Source of the DNA: Synchiropus splendidus
Taxonomy: Eukaryota > Chordata > Actinopteri > Syngnathiformes > Callionymidae
Assembly (NCBI RefSeq): GCF_027744825.2
Contig: NC_071334.1
Location: 6,079,937 to 6,143,936 of the forward strand
Length of the DNA stretch: 64,000 nt
Reading direction: 5' to 3'
Shown here in pieces: positions 35,701 through 50,700 of this stretch (position 1 is its first letter; each line of letters begins with the position of its first letter). The translations under genes and the position numbers were made by a program. The notes beneath the pieces are model-generated. The model saw nothing but the letters and a program-made list of their open reading frames with translations. It was not told the origin of the DNA and ran no database searches.

Positions 35701-38700
35701 ACTGAGACGGTAAAGTTAATGTGCTCCCAAGGAGGCGGGGTTATGGCGCAGTTGCCTTGGAGACACAGGGGCCGTTGCATTAATATGAGATGTCAACTCT
35801 CTGTCGCAGCTACAGCTCAGTTCCACAGTTCTAGATCGTCTTATTACTCTGGTATTTATCAGACTGCTGAAATATTTTTGGACATATACTTGGCTTTATA
35901 CTTAAGGAAAAGTCGGGAAGACGTTTAGGTGGACTGTGATCAATGAGCCAGGACCAGCTGGAGAGAGAACATCTTCCCTCTGGCGTGGATGTGTCTAGTT
36001 GTCTTTATTGAAGGCGGACTGAATTATGTGGAAGAGGATTGGGGCTAGCGGGGACAATAGGATCTAAAAGAGGAAGTGAGAATCATTCCCCAATGGGCCT
36101 TAATCCTCTCCTGTAGAACTGGTCAGAAAACAGCATTTCTGGTATTGGCTGTTACTCCTGAAGATAAATCACCGGTTGGAAATGACGCTATCGCGATGAT
36201 CGTAGTGGACAGAGGAATGTGGTTGGTGAATCAAAGCGCTGGTACTGTAGCAGTGGTGCTGGCACAGGAAAGATGAAGCCGGAGGAATTCGATATTTTCA
36301 ATCATGTTTTTCATTCCTACCCTTTAGCCATCATCATGGAATATAAATCACAAATATATATACACCAGGAAAATATTTGGTGCCTATTATTGACACTTTT
36401 TTTATGTATTTATTATTGATACTACTAGTAAAGATAAAACAGAGACAAGCAGGTTTTCACCTCTGTATTATTATTCTTGTTTTTTTTTAAATTAGAACCA
36501 TAAAGAGAGAGTCTTTCAGAATCTCTTTCAAGAGACATGGTTTGACAACTTCACTAATGCCATTACTCTCATGTGACTAGTGCAGGAACTGGATTGCACT
36601 GCGTAACAGGGTGGGTGACTGACAGCAGGGCTTACAGTCGGATCAGGAATCTGACTCCAAAATCAACGAATAATCATTCTGTGTTCAAATATTGGCTCAA
36701 CAAGAGTTTTGGCTGAACCTTGCAAGCATTTCTAATAGATCTACAGGGCGTGGCGGTGGAGCAATGGTGAGCACTGCTGCGTCTCTGCAAGAAGGCTCTT
36801 TCTGGGTGGAGTTTGCATGTTCCCCCTGCGTGTGTGGGGGTCTTCTCCTGGTACTCTGGTTTCCTCCCACAGATTAATTGCCCCTGGGAGAGCTAGGTGT
36901 GTGTGAATGGTGTGTTCCCTGCGACGACTGGCGACCTGTGCAGGGTGTGTTCCTGCCTCTCGCCCAATGACGACTGGGATAGGCTCCAGCACGCCACGCA
37001 ACCCTGAGCTGGACTAAGCACTGGAGATGGATGGATGTATATATATCAGCTCGCATTCTGTACTATACACGTACCAAACTTTGTTTACTGTTACAGCCTC
37101 TAAAAAACTATTTTTCTTTTCCCCTCAGCTCTTACCTTCCTGTCATTGTCCATTTCATTGATCCCCTCGATCTCCCCCTGCAGCACATGCACACATTGTT
37201 AGCAGTCACTCCACTTCAAACAGATCAATACACCATTAGTTTCCTCAGACTTAGCTTTGAATTACCACCAGTGACTGGGTGGGGGGGGGGGGGGGGGGGG
37301 GGGGAGAAGTTCTACAGTTGAGTGTTCATACTTACATCATGTAGAGGAAACCCTGAGGTGTAGACACCATTGGCCAGCAGAGTTGTGATGCCTGCGAATG
37401 CAAGCAAGAGTAAGGATCTGGAAAGATAGCACAGTGAAGACCTGTCTGTGTGCCATGTGTTCACCGCAACCCATCCTCACTGCCATGGCGTCATATATTG
37501 ACGTTGGGAAACTGGACTTTTTCGACGACAAAGGCAGCCTTCAGCGTTGCATGTCGACGCTATGGTGCTTCCATAGGGAAAAGGGCAAGGGACAGGGAGA
37601 CGTGCTGAAACTCTCTTCACTGAATCGTATTGGCTGTCAGTTGCCATCTATATAACCCCTTACGTGGCTCTCCTCCTTAGTGACGGAACGGAAAATAGCT
37701 TTAAACAGCAACTGGCACGTTGTTAAATGTAGAATGAACGGAGCGCCATCCCATGGCTTACCTGATGCTGACCTCCATCATTGTCTTCACACGTCACGCA
37801 GCTAATGCGTCAACATGCAACGGAGGACACAAAAGTCCACTTTCCCAATGTCAGTATATGAGGCCACAGGAGTGAGGATGGGTTGGTCACTGGTGTTATA
37901 GCAAGAAAAAAAGCGAAGGCTAGGATTGGTTGTCCAAGGTGTACAGACACTATACTGAAGTACTTTTTGCTTTATAGTTCTAGACGCATGGCAAACTAAT
38001 AATGTTGTTATTCCAGCAACCAAGACAAACAAACATGACAAAAGAAAAGAGTCACTCAAACAGAAGGGGGAACGTCTTTGTGTCTGTCAGAGATCACCTG
38101 ACCACACACCATCCCTTCACACCATTCATTGACAGCTTGTTGCTTTGAGCCTGGAGTGGTGTTTGTTCACTGGAAGCGATTACAATGGCAGTCAATGGAG
38201 AGAGATAAATTCTCCACCATGGCTACATTTCTTTAGCTTCATTCATCTTCTTCTTTCAACTTCTCCCATCACAGCGGATCTTCCTCCTCCATCTCCCCCT
38301 GTCCTCTGCTTCCTCTTCTCTCAAACCTACAAACCTCATGTCCTCCTTCACCACCTCCATCAGTCTCCTCTTTGGCCTTCCTCTCCACCTTCCAACCTCA
38401 ACATCTTCATTTACCATTGTACTGGCTCTCTCTCCTCTGTATATTTCTTTGGCTGACAGACACACATTTGACATTCACACAAGAAAAATAAGACAAGTGT
38501 AGAGTGAAGAGTGTCACATGTTTAAAGCTACAAGGCTTGGAATCAGGAGACACTGCACATGATGTGATCTTGTCACCGCGCAGATGTTTCCCACTCAGAC
38601 CCTCCACATAGGACTATTAAAACTGTGTTTGGAAAGTTTCACTTGTCAGTTTTTGATCTTGCCAGAAGGACCAATGGAGGCTCCAGGTTATAGTGACAGG

Positions 38701-41700
38701 TCTTGACGTCTTACCCATCGGATACTTGGCTCTAATGCATTTGGTCCTTTTCAGCACCTCGTACACCTACGAACACACACAATGGAGTCATGAGAAGAGC
38801 AGCAGATGTCACTGTGGGAATTGAAGGGCAGGTCCAGCAGCTTCACCGACAGCAGCTGCGATGAAGATGCTGCTTCCCACAACGAGAACTCAATCACAAT
38901 AAAGAGTCATTAGCGGAGTGGAGAGTAGCGTCAGCGGCATGTTAATGATTAGCATTAATGATTTGCGGTAACGGTATTGATGAGCTGGTGTCGGGGCTCA
39001 TTAAAAGACATGCACATTTAATTGGATGTTGTCAACACGGAGCAGCCGCAAGGAGGTATAACTTACTATTGAGCTTCTGGTCTTGCTGTCAAAGAACTTG
39101 TCCGGGTCAGAAAGGTCAAATCTGGCAACAGAAGAGGTCCAGAGTTGAGAGTTATGAAACGTAACAGGTCGTGATGGGTCGATGAAGAAACATGAAACAG
39201 TATCGCAGGGAGGATAAACAGAGGCCACCAGATGTTTAGACAGCAGACAGCGCCATCTGGTGGCCTCTGAAAATCAAGACACTGTTTCATGAAACCCCAT
39301 CTACCCATCACAGGTGGTTAAAGATTCATCAGTTACCTGGGACAGAATGCAATGCTTATGTTTAAGTAACTACTACTATCTATCTCAAACATTCATAGGA
39401 GACTTTAAAAGCATAGAGACTAAGAGTGTATTCTCTGATCTGACTCCAAAACCATTGAGTACTCCACTCAGTTCTCTTCAGTTTCTCTTATTTTTAAATC
39501 CTCTAGTAGGTCAGTTTTTGATGGTGAAATCCACTTCACTTCTCATGTTACTGACACTCTTTTGCCCCAGCATTGTGACGGAAAAGGTTCCCTCACTAGT
39601 GATCTTCCTCCTTTGATTCAAAGTCAAACAGCCTTTGTAGATTCTTCCAGCAGAGTTCTATTTCTGGCTTTGAACATGACTAACACTGTCTTGTACTAGA
39701 ACAAATGGATCGTGATCTCTGTAATCTGCATGGTGATGGATTCTTGACGCTTGTCTCAGATGAACAAACTGAAGCTTTGACCTCCACCTTCCAGACATAG
39801 CAGCACCTCTGTCCCAGCACATAACCTCAACGCACCTCATTGTGATATATTGGTCTCAAATGTATCCAATGTTTTGACAGATAAATAAACCTTTATTGGT
39901 ATTTGCTACCAATGAGAGCTTGTGTTTCGGTGTGTGAAGATCCTCAAGGACAAGGACCCAGCAGGACTCAACTCTCTCAGGTGTTTCCTTAGTTATGTCT
40001 GTCCACTTTTCAGTGGGAAGTGATGGAACTTCCTGGTGGATTTCAGGTGTCTAACTGGAGAGGGCGAAGGACGGCGATCCGGAGGCAGTAAGTAGCAGTT
40101 ACGAACGCACGCCGCCTACTCTCTCCTCCATACATCCTGGCCTGCAAATGCTTTCTTCCCACTCGCCTCCATGACTTTTCAAGCAGCTATTTTCTCACCG
40201 TCAGGGCTGAACACAGACTTGGCGTGCAGTCATCTCAGCTGTCTAGAACGACTTCGGAATTAAAACACTCTCATTTGACAGCTCTCTGACGCACGCCAAG
40301 ACCTCCCTTTCCATGAAAACCTCCCACACCTCTTCTTGGGAAACAATGTGTTCCTGAGGTAACCAGACTGGTAAATCGAGTTGCTCATTCCCGCTGAAGC
40401 CATACTTATCTCTTGTCACAACCCCCCCTCCATTCTTCAAGAGCGTTGTCTGCCTTCCAATTCTATATATTATATATAATTCTTTTGTTTAATAAATGAC
40501 TAGATTCGATGCTTTTCACATGCCTTCACATGCACATAATACTGACATGGCTTTGACAGGACAGGGGTGGTAGCTGAGGCAGATCAAGACGAAGGGGTGC
40601 AGTGGGTGATGTGTCACCTCTAACAGGGATGAATATTAACTTCTATACATCAGTCACATGACACTTACAGATGCTGCTTCTCTCGGGAGAAAGGGTGAGA
40701 CAGGGACTTGATGCTTTGTTGCCGGGCTGAATCCACTTTCGGGTGAAGAGGAGCCGTGACTTTGTGGATAAAAAGGCGGATCTTCTCCACGATGTTACTT
40801 CCTTGTTTCACCTCATAGTCCTGACAGGAGGAAGATATTTAAAGTTTGAAACGGTTGGGACTATGTTAAACACACACCAGGGTAGAAGCCCTTTTCTATT
40901 ATTAATACAGTCGTCCCTGAGTAATCACATACATACATCCAGTGTGTAATGTAATGTTCAAGTATATATATGCAAGCAAATATCACAAGAGTGAAACTAT
41001 ATTTAAACCAGGGAAGCAAAAAAGATTACAGTTATTTTGCAACGCTGAAATATTCTTTCTCAAATTCTAGCTCAGCAGCACTTTCCTCTTGGGCGATGCG
41101 TCAACTGTTTTTTTGACGCTGCATTGATACATGGATCTCATTTTGTTATTGCTCATGGGTCCATTTTCACTGCTCCACTGGGCTCAACCTCTGACCAATT
41201 GCTTAAGGCCTTTCACCATCTTGTGATGTCCGACGTACATAAGGTGAAGTGCATTGGACAGAGATTTTAAAAGAGCCCAAAATGAACACGAGATGGCGCC
41301 TCTAAATAAATGTCGCCTAAAGGGGGCAACACACGTAAGAATAATGGGGTCGGTTTGGTCCCGGATTTGGCTGTGGTGTTTTCACATGTGATCACGGCAG
41401 TTTCCAGCTCGGAGGACGAGACTTTTTCTCTTCATGTGTGAAATGAATCACCAAAAGTCCTTAAGTGTGTGGTCACTCAGGCAATGACCTGTTTCTGACT
41501 GTAAATGCAAAGGCCACAGTGGCACTAGTCGACAGCCATCTCAGAGGTTTGGTGCTGCAGAGCACATGAGGTGCAGATGTATCGTAACACACTGTGAACC
41601 AAGGATCGGAATGCCGATGTGCAGCACCTTTTTCGTGGGCATCTTCAGCTTCATGAATTCAGCCTCCCGACACAGAACGTTCCATGGAGCGTGAATCTTC

Positions 41701-44700
41701 AAGAAGCCCATCCCGGCAATCTTACCCTGAAAAAGAGAAGCACAGTATATACATCAGCTTATTTTAGTGGTTCATTCGGAAAGAATGCGTGGGTGAGTTC
41801 CAACTGACTGTTTTTGTCATGTCATTGGTGAATCCAGATGGTTTATCATGACAGCAACAGAGACAGAGTAAAGACCAGTCTGCTTTTTGACAGTCGCTTG
41901 GGAACTAGTTAAAGTGTCTTCTACAAATGTCTTCAAATCTATTTGTGTCTTAGGTTCCTCCTTCAATCGGCACCCCACCACGTCAGGAGGGTGTGAGCAT
42001 CCCGCAGATCGCCAAACTACTCACTGGATTGTAAGAAAATGAAGAATGGCCAGGAGCCAGGGCTGGGCGACAGGCCAACTGGCGAGGATGAGGTGGCCAG
42101 GTTTCTATCATCTGTGCCTGATCAAAGCATGAGAGACACACGTGCATCTGCCCTCTGCTAGAGGCTTATTTTGGATGAGACGTGGTGGGGCATGGACCTG
42201 AGTTGAGGGCGAGAGCCGTCAGTGGTGCAACACAGGTTTCTAACCAGCAGGGCAGGTGTTGCCCTGCCAGCAAAGCTAATGGATCATCAAGTGGGTTCAG
42301 CATGTCATGTGTCGTCCTGCTTTCACAACACAAAGACCAAGGCAGAAAATAGGCTCTTGTTCTGATGGTAAACCATTCCATGAGAAGGACAAGGACTGGA
42401 CTAAGTTATGGATATATTCACAGAAGCACACTGTGTCGACCCATCCTCACTCCCATGGCGTCATGTTCTGACTTTGGGGAAGTGGACTATAGGGTCCTAT
42501 ACTGATGACAAAGGCAGCGGTGATGATCCGCTTTTATTTTGTACCATAACCTCTGGTTTGTGTTTCCCTCCTTCCTTCCTGTTTTGTGGCACACGGCTGG
42601 AGTTATTTATCCACTCATCATCTAGCATAAAAACACCTGGACTCCAGCAACGTGTGCCAGATTGACATTGTTTGTATCAATGGTGAAGTGTCTCTCCTCG
42701 CTTCTTCCCGTTCTTTCGCTCATTTATCTGTTCGTTGACTTATCTTTCGATCATTCTTTCTCAAACCCTGCTGCTCTGAGATTGTATTTTTCCTTCCTTT
42801 GTCTGTTTGCTCCACATGGCTTCCTGGTTTTCTGTTTATTACTATTTTCCCTGCTCGTGTGTTCTACAGACGACCATTGTAGTGAGTTTGTGTTTTATTT
42901 TCTCTGTTTACAGACTCTGTTCACATTTGTCTCTCCTGGTTTGGTGACGCCTTTAGTTTGACTTTTTTTCCCATTGTAGACTCATCCCAGTTTGGTGATG
43001 CTTTGGTTTTGGACTTAGTATTCGACTGTCGACTAGCAGCTGTACTCCAGATGAATGTGTTAGATGTCAGACAAAAGAGAAGGTGAACAAGTACAAGTAC
43101 AAGCATCATGAATAACTAGCAAAAGCCACTCACTAGCTCAAAATCCTGAGTGAGTGTCTCTGAGTACTTAGCCATGGCAGTGAAGTCTGAAGGATGTTGT
43201 GATGTAACTATGGCAAATGTTTCAACACTTCACTGTAACATAGTGTTCAGGGGAATTCGATTACATGGATCTGAGTGAGGCTCACATTCCCACTCGCTGT
43301 GCTGATGTGTGCTGGTGGACCACGTCATTGGGATGCAGCTGAGATGCTGTGCTCTATAACGGCGCTCTCTTAGTCTTATAGCGTCGTTTTCTATAACCAC
43401 AGAGCCAGCAAACTACATGGCAGAAAATAAAGCAACGCAAAACATAAAGCTGAGACAAATTTTAAATGGAACTGTGTTTAAGGATCACGCACAGGTCTCT
43501 GCTGTTTCCTTCATTATTAAGTGCCGTACTTAGGTCAATCTTAATGGCCTCAGCCTCCACAGCACTTTCAGACTTTCTATTAATTTTTATTACACTTTTT
43601 CCGAAATCGTTCTCTATTCTAGATCAGACCTGGGCAAAGTGCGGCCTGGGGGCCAAATGCGGCCCTTTGACTGTATTTATGTGGCCCTCCCAGAGTCAGA
43701 GTAGAACTTTAAAACTGACATTGTCTCTGACGTTTTTGTCTTGTGCATTGTTTTTTGTACATAACTTTCTCATTTGATTATTATTATAGACAGGATGTGA
43801 GTTACCTGATGATGTTGGTGAAGAAATTGACTTCTGATATTGTCGAACTGTTTAGCTGTCAGCTAGCTGTCGAGCTAACTGAGATCTCTATGGGTGTGGC
43901 ATTAAAAAAAACAATTGAGTTCTTCTCACTTGAGCATTAGACTTGTGTGAGGTGATTTCTTTATCATGTATTTTACACTCGGTCCTCAGTAACCACACAC
44001 CTTGTTGTATTCCATTGATGTTTTTTTATTTTATTTTATGGCAACACCAACTTCCAAACACCTTGCTGCTTTAACCAGTTAAACTCCTTTTTTATTTTTT
44101 TATTCGCACAGGTGCCACAATGATGTGAGACTTGAAAAGTCATTTTGATGTTGTCGATTTGGATCAGAGAAATGTGCTTAAGCTACTGAGAAGTTCATCT
44201 TTCCGTCGTTTCCTGAGCTACATTATGGTTTTCCTTCTTCTCAGCATCAACGCTACTCTTAAAAGTGGTGAGGAAGTTCAGCCAGGAGGATGAACTGTCC
44301 AGCATATGGGTCTGAATAATTATTAACTGACAGATTGTAATGCAACTGCATTATAATGGTGAGGAGGCAGGCCTTCGCTGAACGTGAGTATTGACCATCA
44401 TCATCAGGAAGAATCTGTCCACCCATGCTACCGATGACAAACAATTGCACAGTGGGTTTGACACAAGATGTGCATTGTGGGTGGCCTCCGTTTGTCTTCC
44501 AGGGAGTTGTGTTGTTGCTAGGAAACACGTTTCGGGACTCACACTCATCAGCTGAAACAAAACCAAACGTGTATCAGTTTGTAAATTGCGGCTTCGCTCT
44601 TTAACGAAAACCAATGGAATCAATGTGAGGGGCCAACTGTCCAACGGATCATTGGACTAAACAGGATCAGAAGATGAAATGGGTTCAGAAAATAGAATGG

Positions 44701-47700
44701 TTTGGTGTAGACCCGACTCTTACTTCAGTCTGGGCCAGATAAATGCAAGCAGGAGAGAGACAAGATGTTTCTTGAGACCAAGCCTGATGCACACTCACCC
44801 AACTGAGGTGCAGTGCTTTCATGTCATTCGCTTCATTTTCTTGTTTGGGGATGACTTTTCAATCACAGCATGAATGATAAACCAAACGTGGTATGAGGTA
44901 GAAATGTCAGCTTTGAGCTGCCCTCCTCACATTGTAGGAACCTTCTGTAGCTATTCTCTCTTCAAAGGAACCATGGCGGTTCACGAGAACATCACAGGGC
45001 TGGTGACCACTGTCGTACAAATCTGGACGGTGAAAGCAGCAAAGTGCAACATGAAGAACCTCAGTAGCTTGTTATGTCGACGTCTGGTTTCCTGGCTCTG
45101 CTAATGTGGAAGATTTCTTGACACCATGGAGAGAGAAGACGTTTATGGAAATGATCCGCAGTGAATGATATAATCTGAAGTCTAAGCCATTCACACCATT
45201 TTTTTTCCAAGCAAGTCTCGCACTTGTGATTTCTCTTTTTAGCCACCTTCACACAGACTGTATATCTGTTGATGTGGAGGTGGGTGTTACCTGCCTGCTC
45301 CCTGTCCTCCTACACAAGACTAGATCATCATCTCCAATCTTTGTGGCTCGCAGCCGTTTATCCCCCCCGCTCCCATCACCATGGTGTTGAGTAATCCATC
45401 GCCTTCGGTGATTTCTGTCAGTCATTTTTCCTAAACTCAACGTTTGTCGGTCGTGGAACAAATGTCCAGACGCTTTACTGCTAAATGTCTTCATCCTGCA
45501 AAGTGTCACTCCAACTGTTGAAAGTATACAATGAGATATCAGCTCAGGACTGTGGATGATGCCTCAATATCCTCAAGAGGAGCTGTAGGAAGGGATTGAG
45601 AAGATATTCATCATCTCCCTCCATGACCCAACCACTGGTGAAACAATGAATGGATGGGATCATTTTTTGCAGAGCAAGTGTCCTGTCATTCTCATGAGAA
45701 AATAAGTTTGTTTCATGAAATAGAAAAATGGATGGATGGATGGATGGATGGATGGATGGGTGGATGGATGGATGGATGGATGGGTGGATGGATGGATGCA
45801 TGGATAGATGGATGGATAGATGGATGGATGAAATGATGGATGGATGGATGGATGATGGATGGATGGATGCTGCTATTTTTTTACTCACCCCTTCATCCTT
45901 CTCCAGCTCCAGCCCAGTTTCAAGCAGGTTTTCCTCAAATTCCTCCCGTTTGAAACGTTTGTCGTCCTCGTGAAAATCCGTCCCCTGGTCCTGGGCTGCG
46001 ATCTCAGGGTCCTCTTTGGGCTGCAGGGGCGCACGGCTGCTCCTCATGCTAAGGCTCCGCCGCAGCCGACGGATGAAGTTGCCCTCACTAGCCTTGTTGG
46101 ACTTCCGTCGGACGCTGCCCGGCTTCTGTATGTGGTAAGCCAACACGTAGTCCACCCGCCGCTTGCCGTCGGAGAAAAACGGGCCATGGCGAGGGCAGAG
46201 GGGCGAGCCGTCCTCAGCGTACAGGTTCTTCATTGGCTGGAGGGAAGAATATCTACAGTTACCAAGATGGATTCAAATGGGCTGGTGTTTATTATGAGCT
46301 TGAGTCTTGGCTGGTCAGCACGGTGGCGCTATAATATTGGGAACAAACATGTGGGTTTAAATGAGGTGGAGGTATGGATTACTTCTGCACACACCACTGT
46401 GCTCGTGTTTTCCATTTCAAACATTGACCGAGGGTAATGTACACATGTATGTACAGTGAGTACATGGGTTTTTCTACTGAATAATTCATGAAACTCATGA
46501 CTCTGGACTTACTGCACTGGTTTAGGGGTTGTCTTCCTTCTGTCAATACTAAAGGTTTAATACTGCTAAACATCACTTTGATTGTTCTTCAGCCCTTTTC
46601 TAAAGACTGTAGTGCGAGAGCCTGTTAGCCACCTGGAAATACCAGCGCTGCTCCCTCCACTTGGACGACACACTTACAGGTAATGGTTCTCACAAGACTC
46701 TACTAATGCACTCCAGGGCGAGATGCACTTCCACTTACAGCCCTGTGAGCTCCTGAGAGGAACATCTCCAGCATCCTGCAGCAGGCACCTGCCGCGGCTC
46801 AGTCGTGGATGTTCCACCGCAGCTGAGAGATTTTTAATCACACCACTAAAGTGCTGCCATATACTGTCGGTGCCGACCTTCACCGGCGACTGATCCACAC
46901 TCGCAGCAGAAACGCTGCATCAGCACGCCTTGATTCATTCATGGTCACCAACTTATCAGTACGTTTCTCGAGCTCACACCGTCTGTGTTGACGGCCAGTC
47001 CGGATGCTGCCTTGCATTCGCTCGTTTTAATTTTAGTAGCTGTCAAAGCAGCTTTGTACCACAGCACGAGGGAGTCCACCCCAGGCTGCGTGCGGTTGTA
47101 CTGTCCCCATGTGTGCTGGTGTCCATGGGAGTCACTGTGGCACCCACCCCAGGTCATCCAGAGAAACTGTGAGGCACGAGGCACTGATCCACTGACCAAA
47201 GGTGCAGATGTCGGAGGATAGGAAAACAGTCGTCTTTGAAAGGTAAACAGTTGTTTGAGGCCTCGGGAATTCATATTTTAGCAGTAGGTTTGTATTTATG
47301 TACGGGATAATATCAACTTCTGGCTCCGCTGCTTGTTTGCTTAGCTCATTTGCTAGCTTGAAGACAGTTAAACACATCCACAGTGAGCCGTGTCGCAAAC
47401 AGGTGGACCGTTATTTTATATGGTGCAGTGGTGCGGAGTGGTGGATGTAGATGTAAGTCCAAATCCTGGTTCACTGTTTTGAAACTCACCTGCGCAGAGG
47501 AAGCTATCAATCTGAGGAGTAGCGGAACAAACCATTTTCAAAAAAAGGGGGTGCTGCTGCACCTTTGGAGACAGAATAGACTCTTTCTGCTTGCTTGTAT
47601 GTTGTTTTTTTATGCGGGAAATGATCCAGTTTCTCCTCATTTGTCCGGAGATAGAGGTAGGTGATATGACGACAATAAATCATGAACAATTAGAACATGT

Positions 47701-50700
47701 TAATGACCTACCAACGGGAGGGGATCACATGGATTCGGTCGCATTCTGTCTATACACTATAGGTCTATGTTGATGCACTGTTCCACAGTGCTTCGTTGTC
47801 TCCACACCAAGCAACGTAAACATTCCTTGGCCCACAGAGTCAACACGCTAGTGAGAATGGATGATTGACTGACGTCTATTGTGTTTGACATGATGGTCTT
47901 GACTTACACAGTTACACAGCGCTGCCCTTGGAAAGCTAGAGGCGCTGTTGCGCTTCAGTTTTTCAAGTTGAATCTCAGCATCAATCTCATGATGCTAATG
48001 TTAGAAACTGCAAAACTCTGATGAAGAAAACGGTGACACATTAAAACTAAAGCAGAGGACCATGCTTGCCTTGAAGATGGTCTGTTCTGCTCACTGGTTG
48101 GATAAAAACATGAACCGACTGCGGCACTTTGAGGACCGGACTGAAGACCTCTTGATGCTTTACTCACGCTATTTAATGGCACATTATGAGTCTTGTATGT
48201 ATGTATGTATGACAGTATCAGTCTTAGCCAAGCTGTCAAGTACTTTGATACTCATTGTCGATTCTTCACGGACATCAACAGGTCGATACATTTTGGTGTG
48301 TTCTCCTGGGCAACTACAATCCTCACAGCAAAAATAACTTCTAAACCAATCCTTCAAACAAGAAAAGCACTCAGACAGCGCACACCTCCGCCAACACAAC
48401 CTCCCAATGTCAAAGCAAAATGAATCCCTGGACCCAAATGCCTGGCACAAATGCGATAAATGCTCCGATTTTCTAAGGTTAAAGAATCCTTTAAGAAATT
48501 CCTGAATCCAGATGGTGATACAGATCGCGCCCAAAATTGAATCAAAATTGAATCTCATTCGATTTTCACGTAGTTATTTTGAACACAGACTAGTAGTTAG
48601 ATTAGTAATGTTATTAGTAATAAATAAAAAGTGCAAAACTCAAAGAATCCACAATAAAATACTTGATAAAATGCATCATTTCCAACTAAAAAAAAGTGAT
48701 ATCTTTTTAGTTTTACTTTACACATTTCCGTGATGAGCAACAGCAGACATGTTAAATACTAAAATAACAATTCTAACTTCCACAATAAACAAAGTGATGC
48801 TCCCAGTTAAAAGCTCAAATGTTATCAGAAGCATTTCTGCCTCGTCACCAGACAGACAGCTCCTTGTTCAACCACACTATTAACACTGTGCATGGAAGAG
48901 AGAGATAGTTTCCAGCAAATGTGGCAAGGGTGATGGAGGAGATGATGGAGGGTCTGTCTTTGTCTGTTTGACATTATTTTTTTCTTTTTCCCTAAAACTA
49001 GTCAGGAACCACGACAGTCCATTGTGTCTGCTTACTCTGTCTTGAGTGAGTTATTCACATTCTTCTATCTAAAAACAATGGGAAAAGAAGTTTCCATGTT
49101 GAATTGGTCAATATTGTATAGCATTAAAGTGTCTATTTTGTCTTATGAAATGAACATTGTGGCATCAGTCTATGCATTCAAATTACCATCAAATACAAGT
49201 TGAAGCAATTTCATTGCTATCCCCCCCGTAGGTACTTAAGCCTGTGTGGCACAAAAACAATTGCTTAAGTTCAAGAACGGATCGATAAATAACTGCGGTT
49301 GTCGTGTCTCACTGGCATCCCTCAATATTATCTGTGTCATAAGTGTGTGGGCTGTGTTTTGCAGGAAGGGCCTCAGGCACTGTCCCTGATTCAAACTCAA
49401 CACTCAACAGGAAGCAGTCATCGTTGCAGAGGTCACTTCTCAGAGGGAGCGAGAGGATGCATCGCTAGCCTGCAGGGAAATGAGGTCCTCCTCCTCTAGG
49501 GCTTCCACAAGGATCCCCCACCCACACACTGAGGCTCACGGCGCTATTTATAATGCACATATGAATTATCCTGCTGTAGATGGACTTTTTGCAACATTTC
49601 GTTTTGTTTAATCTGTAGAGTTTACTTTATTTTTTCAACAACTATGGCATGAGTTGGAACTAGGTCCTATTTTTATCATCGTATGTCATTTGGCGACCAA
49701 GAAGGCTCGGCTTTTCACTTGTACAAAAACAGCCTCCACACAAACAAGGGCTCATGTGGACTCACTTGGTGCCCATGTGGCGAACTGGGTGTGGTTGCCA
49801 GGCACTGTACAGAGGAAAAGGTATCTTCAGCAGGATACAGATTTTCTAAATCGCACTAGATGTTTTTTTTAATCTGTCAGTGACCCCTTATATGAAGACA
49901 ACGTATTGGAAGTTACATGTGATGAAACAAGGAAGACACTTGGCCATAGAAACTGGATGGGTCGATGCTAGTCAAAACCTTGAAAATAAAGATACTAACT
50001 GACAGACAGGACTGCAAACGCTGCTCGCGGAATGAAAACCTCACCCAGACACTCCTCAGGACTCAAAGCTCACATTTTTATTGTCATGGAACCCATTCCG
50101 TTCCACGTCTCAATCCAAGTTGGGAGCGGTCGGCTCCCCCGACACATGAGGATTTTTGGTCGTAAATGTTGAACAGGTTTAACGTTTAACATTTGTTGAC
50201 CTTGGTTGCTTCACTCTTGACTCACCTCACACCACTGCACTGCTTCATAGGGTCGTCTTATGAGAGATAAGATACTCAGGAAGGAGCAAAATCACAGTCT
50301 GATAATATTGATATGTCAAATTCCTAGCAATTTCCAATTGTGGCCATTGTAGAGAAACGTCAATAAAGGGCTGACGGTGGATCTCAAGATTTAATAAATC
50401 TGTAATGCCATGTTAGGTTGACAAAGCATTTTTCTGTTCTTATATCGATGCTTCACTTAACTTGTTTGCTTTAACATGTTTAGATGACGGTGCATATTTT
50501 TAACTTCTTGATGACTCTGTGTGGCACGACGCTTGTGTTTTCAAGGCTTGATAGTCATCTTTGTCTTCCAAAGTTTTTAAGTTGTCCCTCTCTTGTATTC
50601 CCAGAGAAACCCATCATTTTTGGACCATACCGGAACACAACTTGTGTCAAGCTTAGCATTTATGCTATTTTCATCAAGTTGGACAGACAGTAACTGTGAC

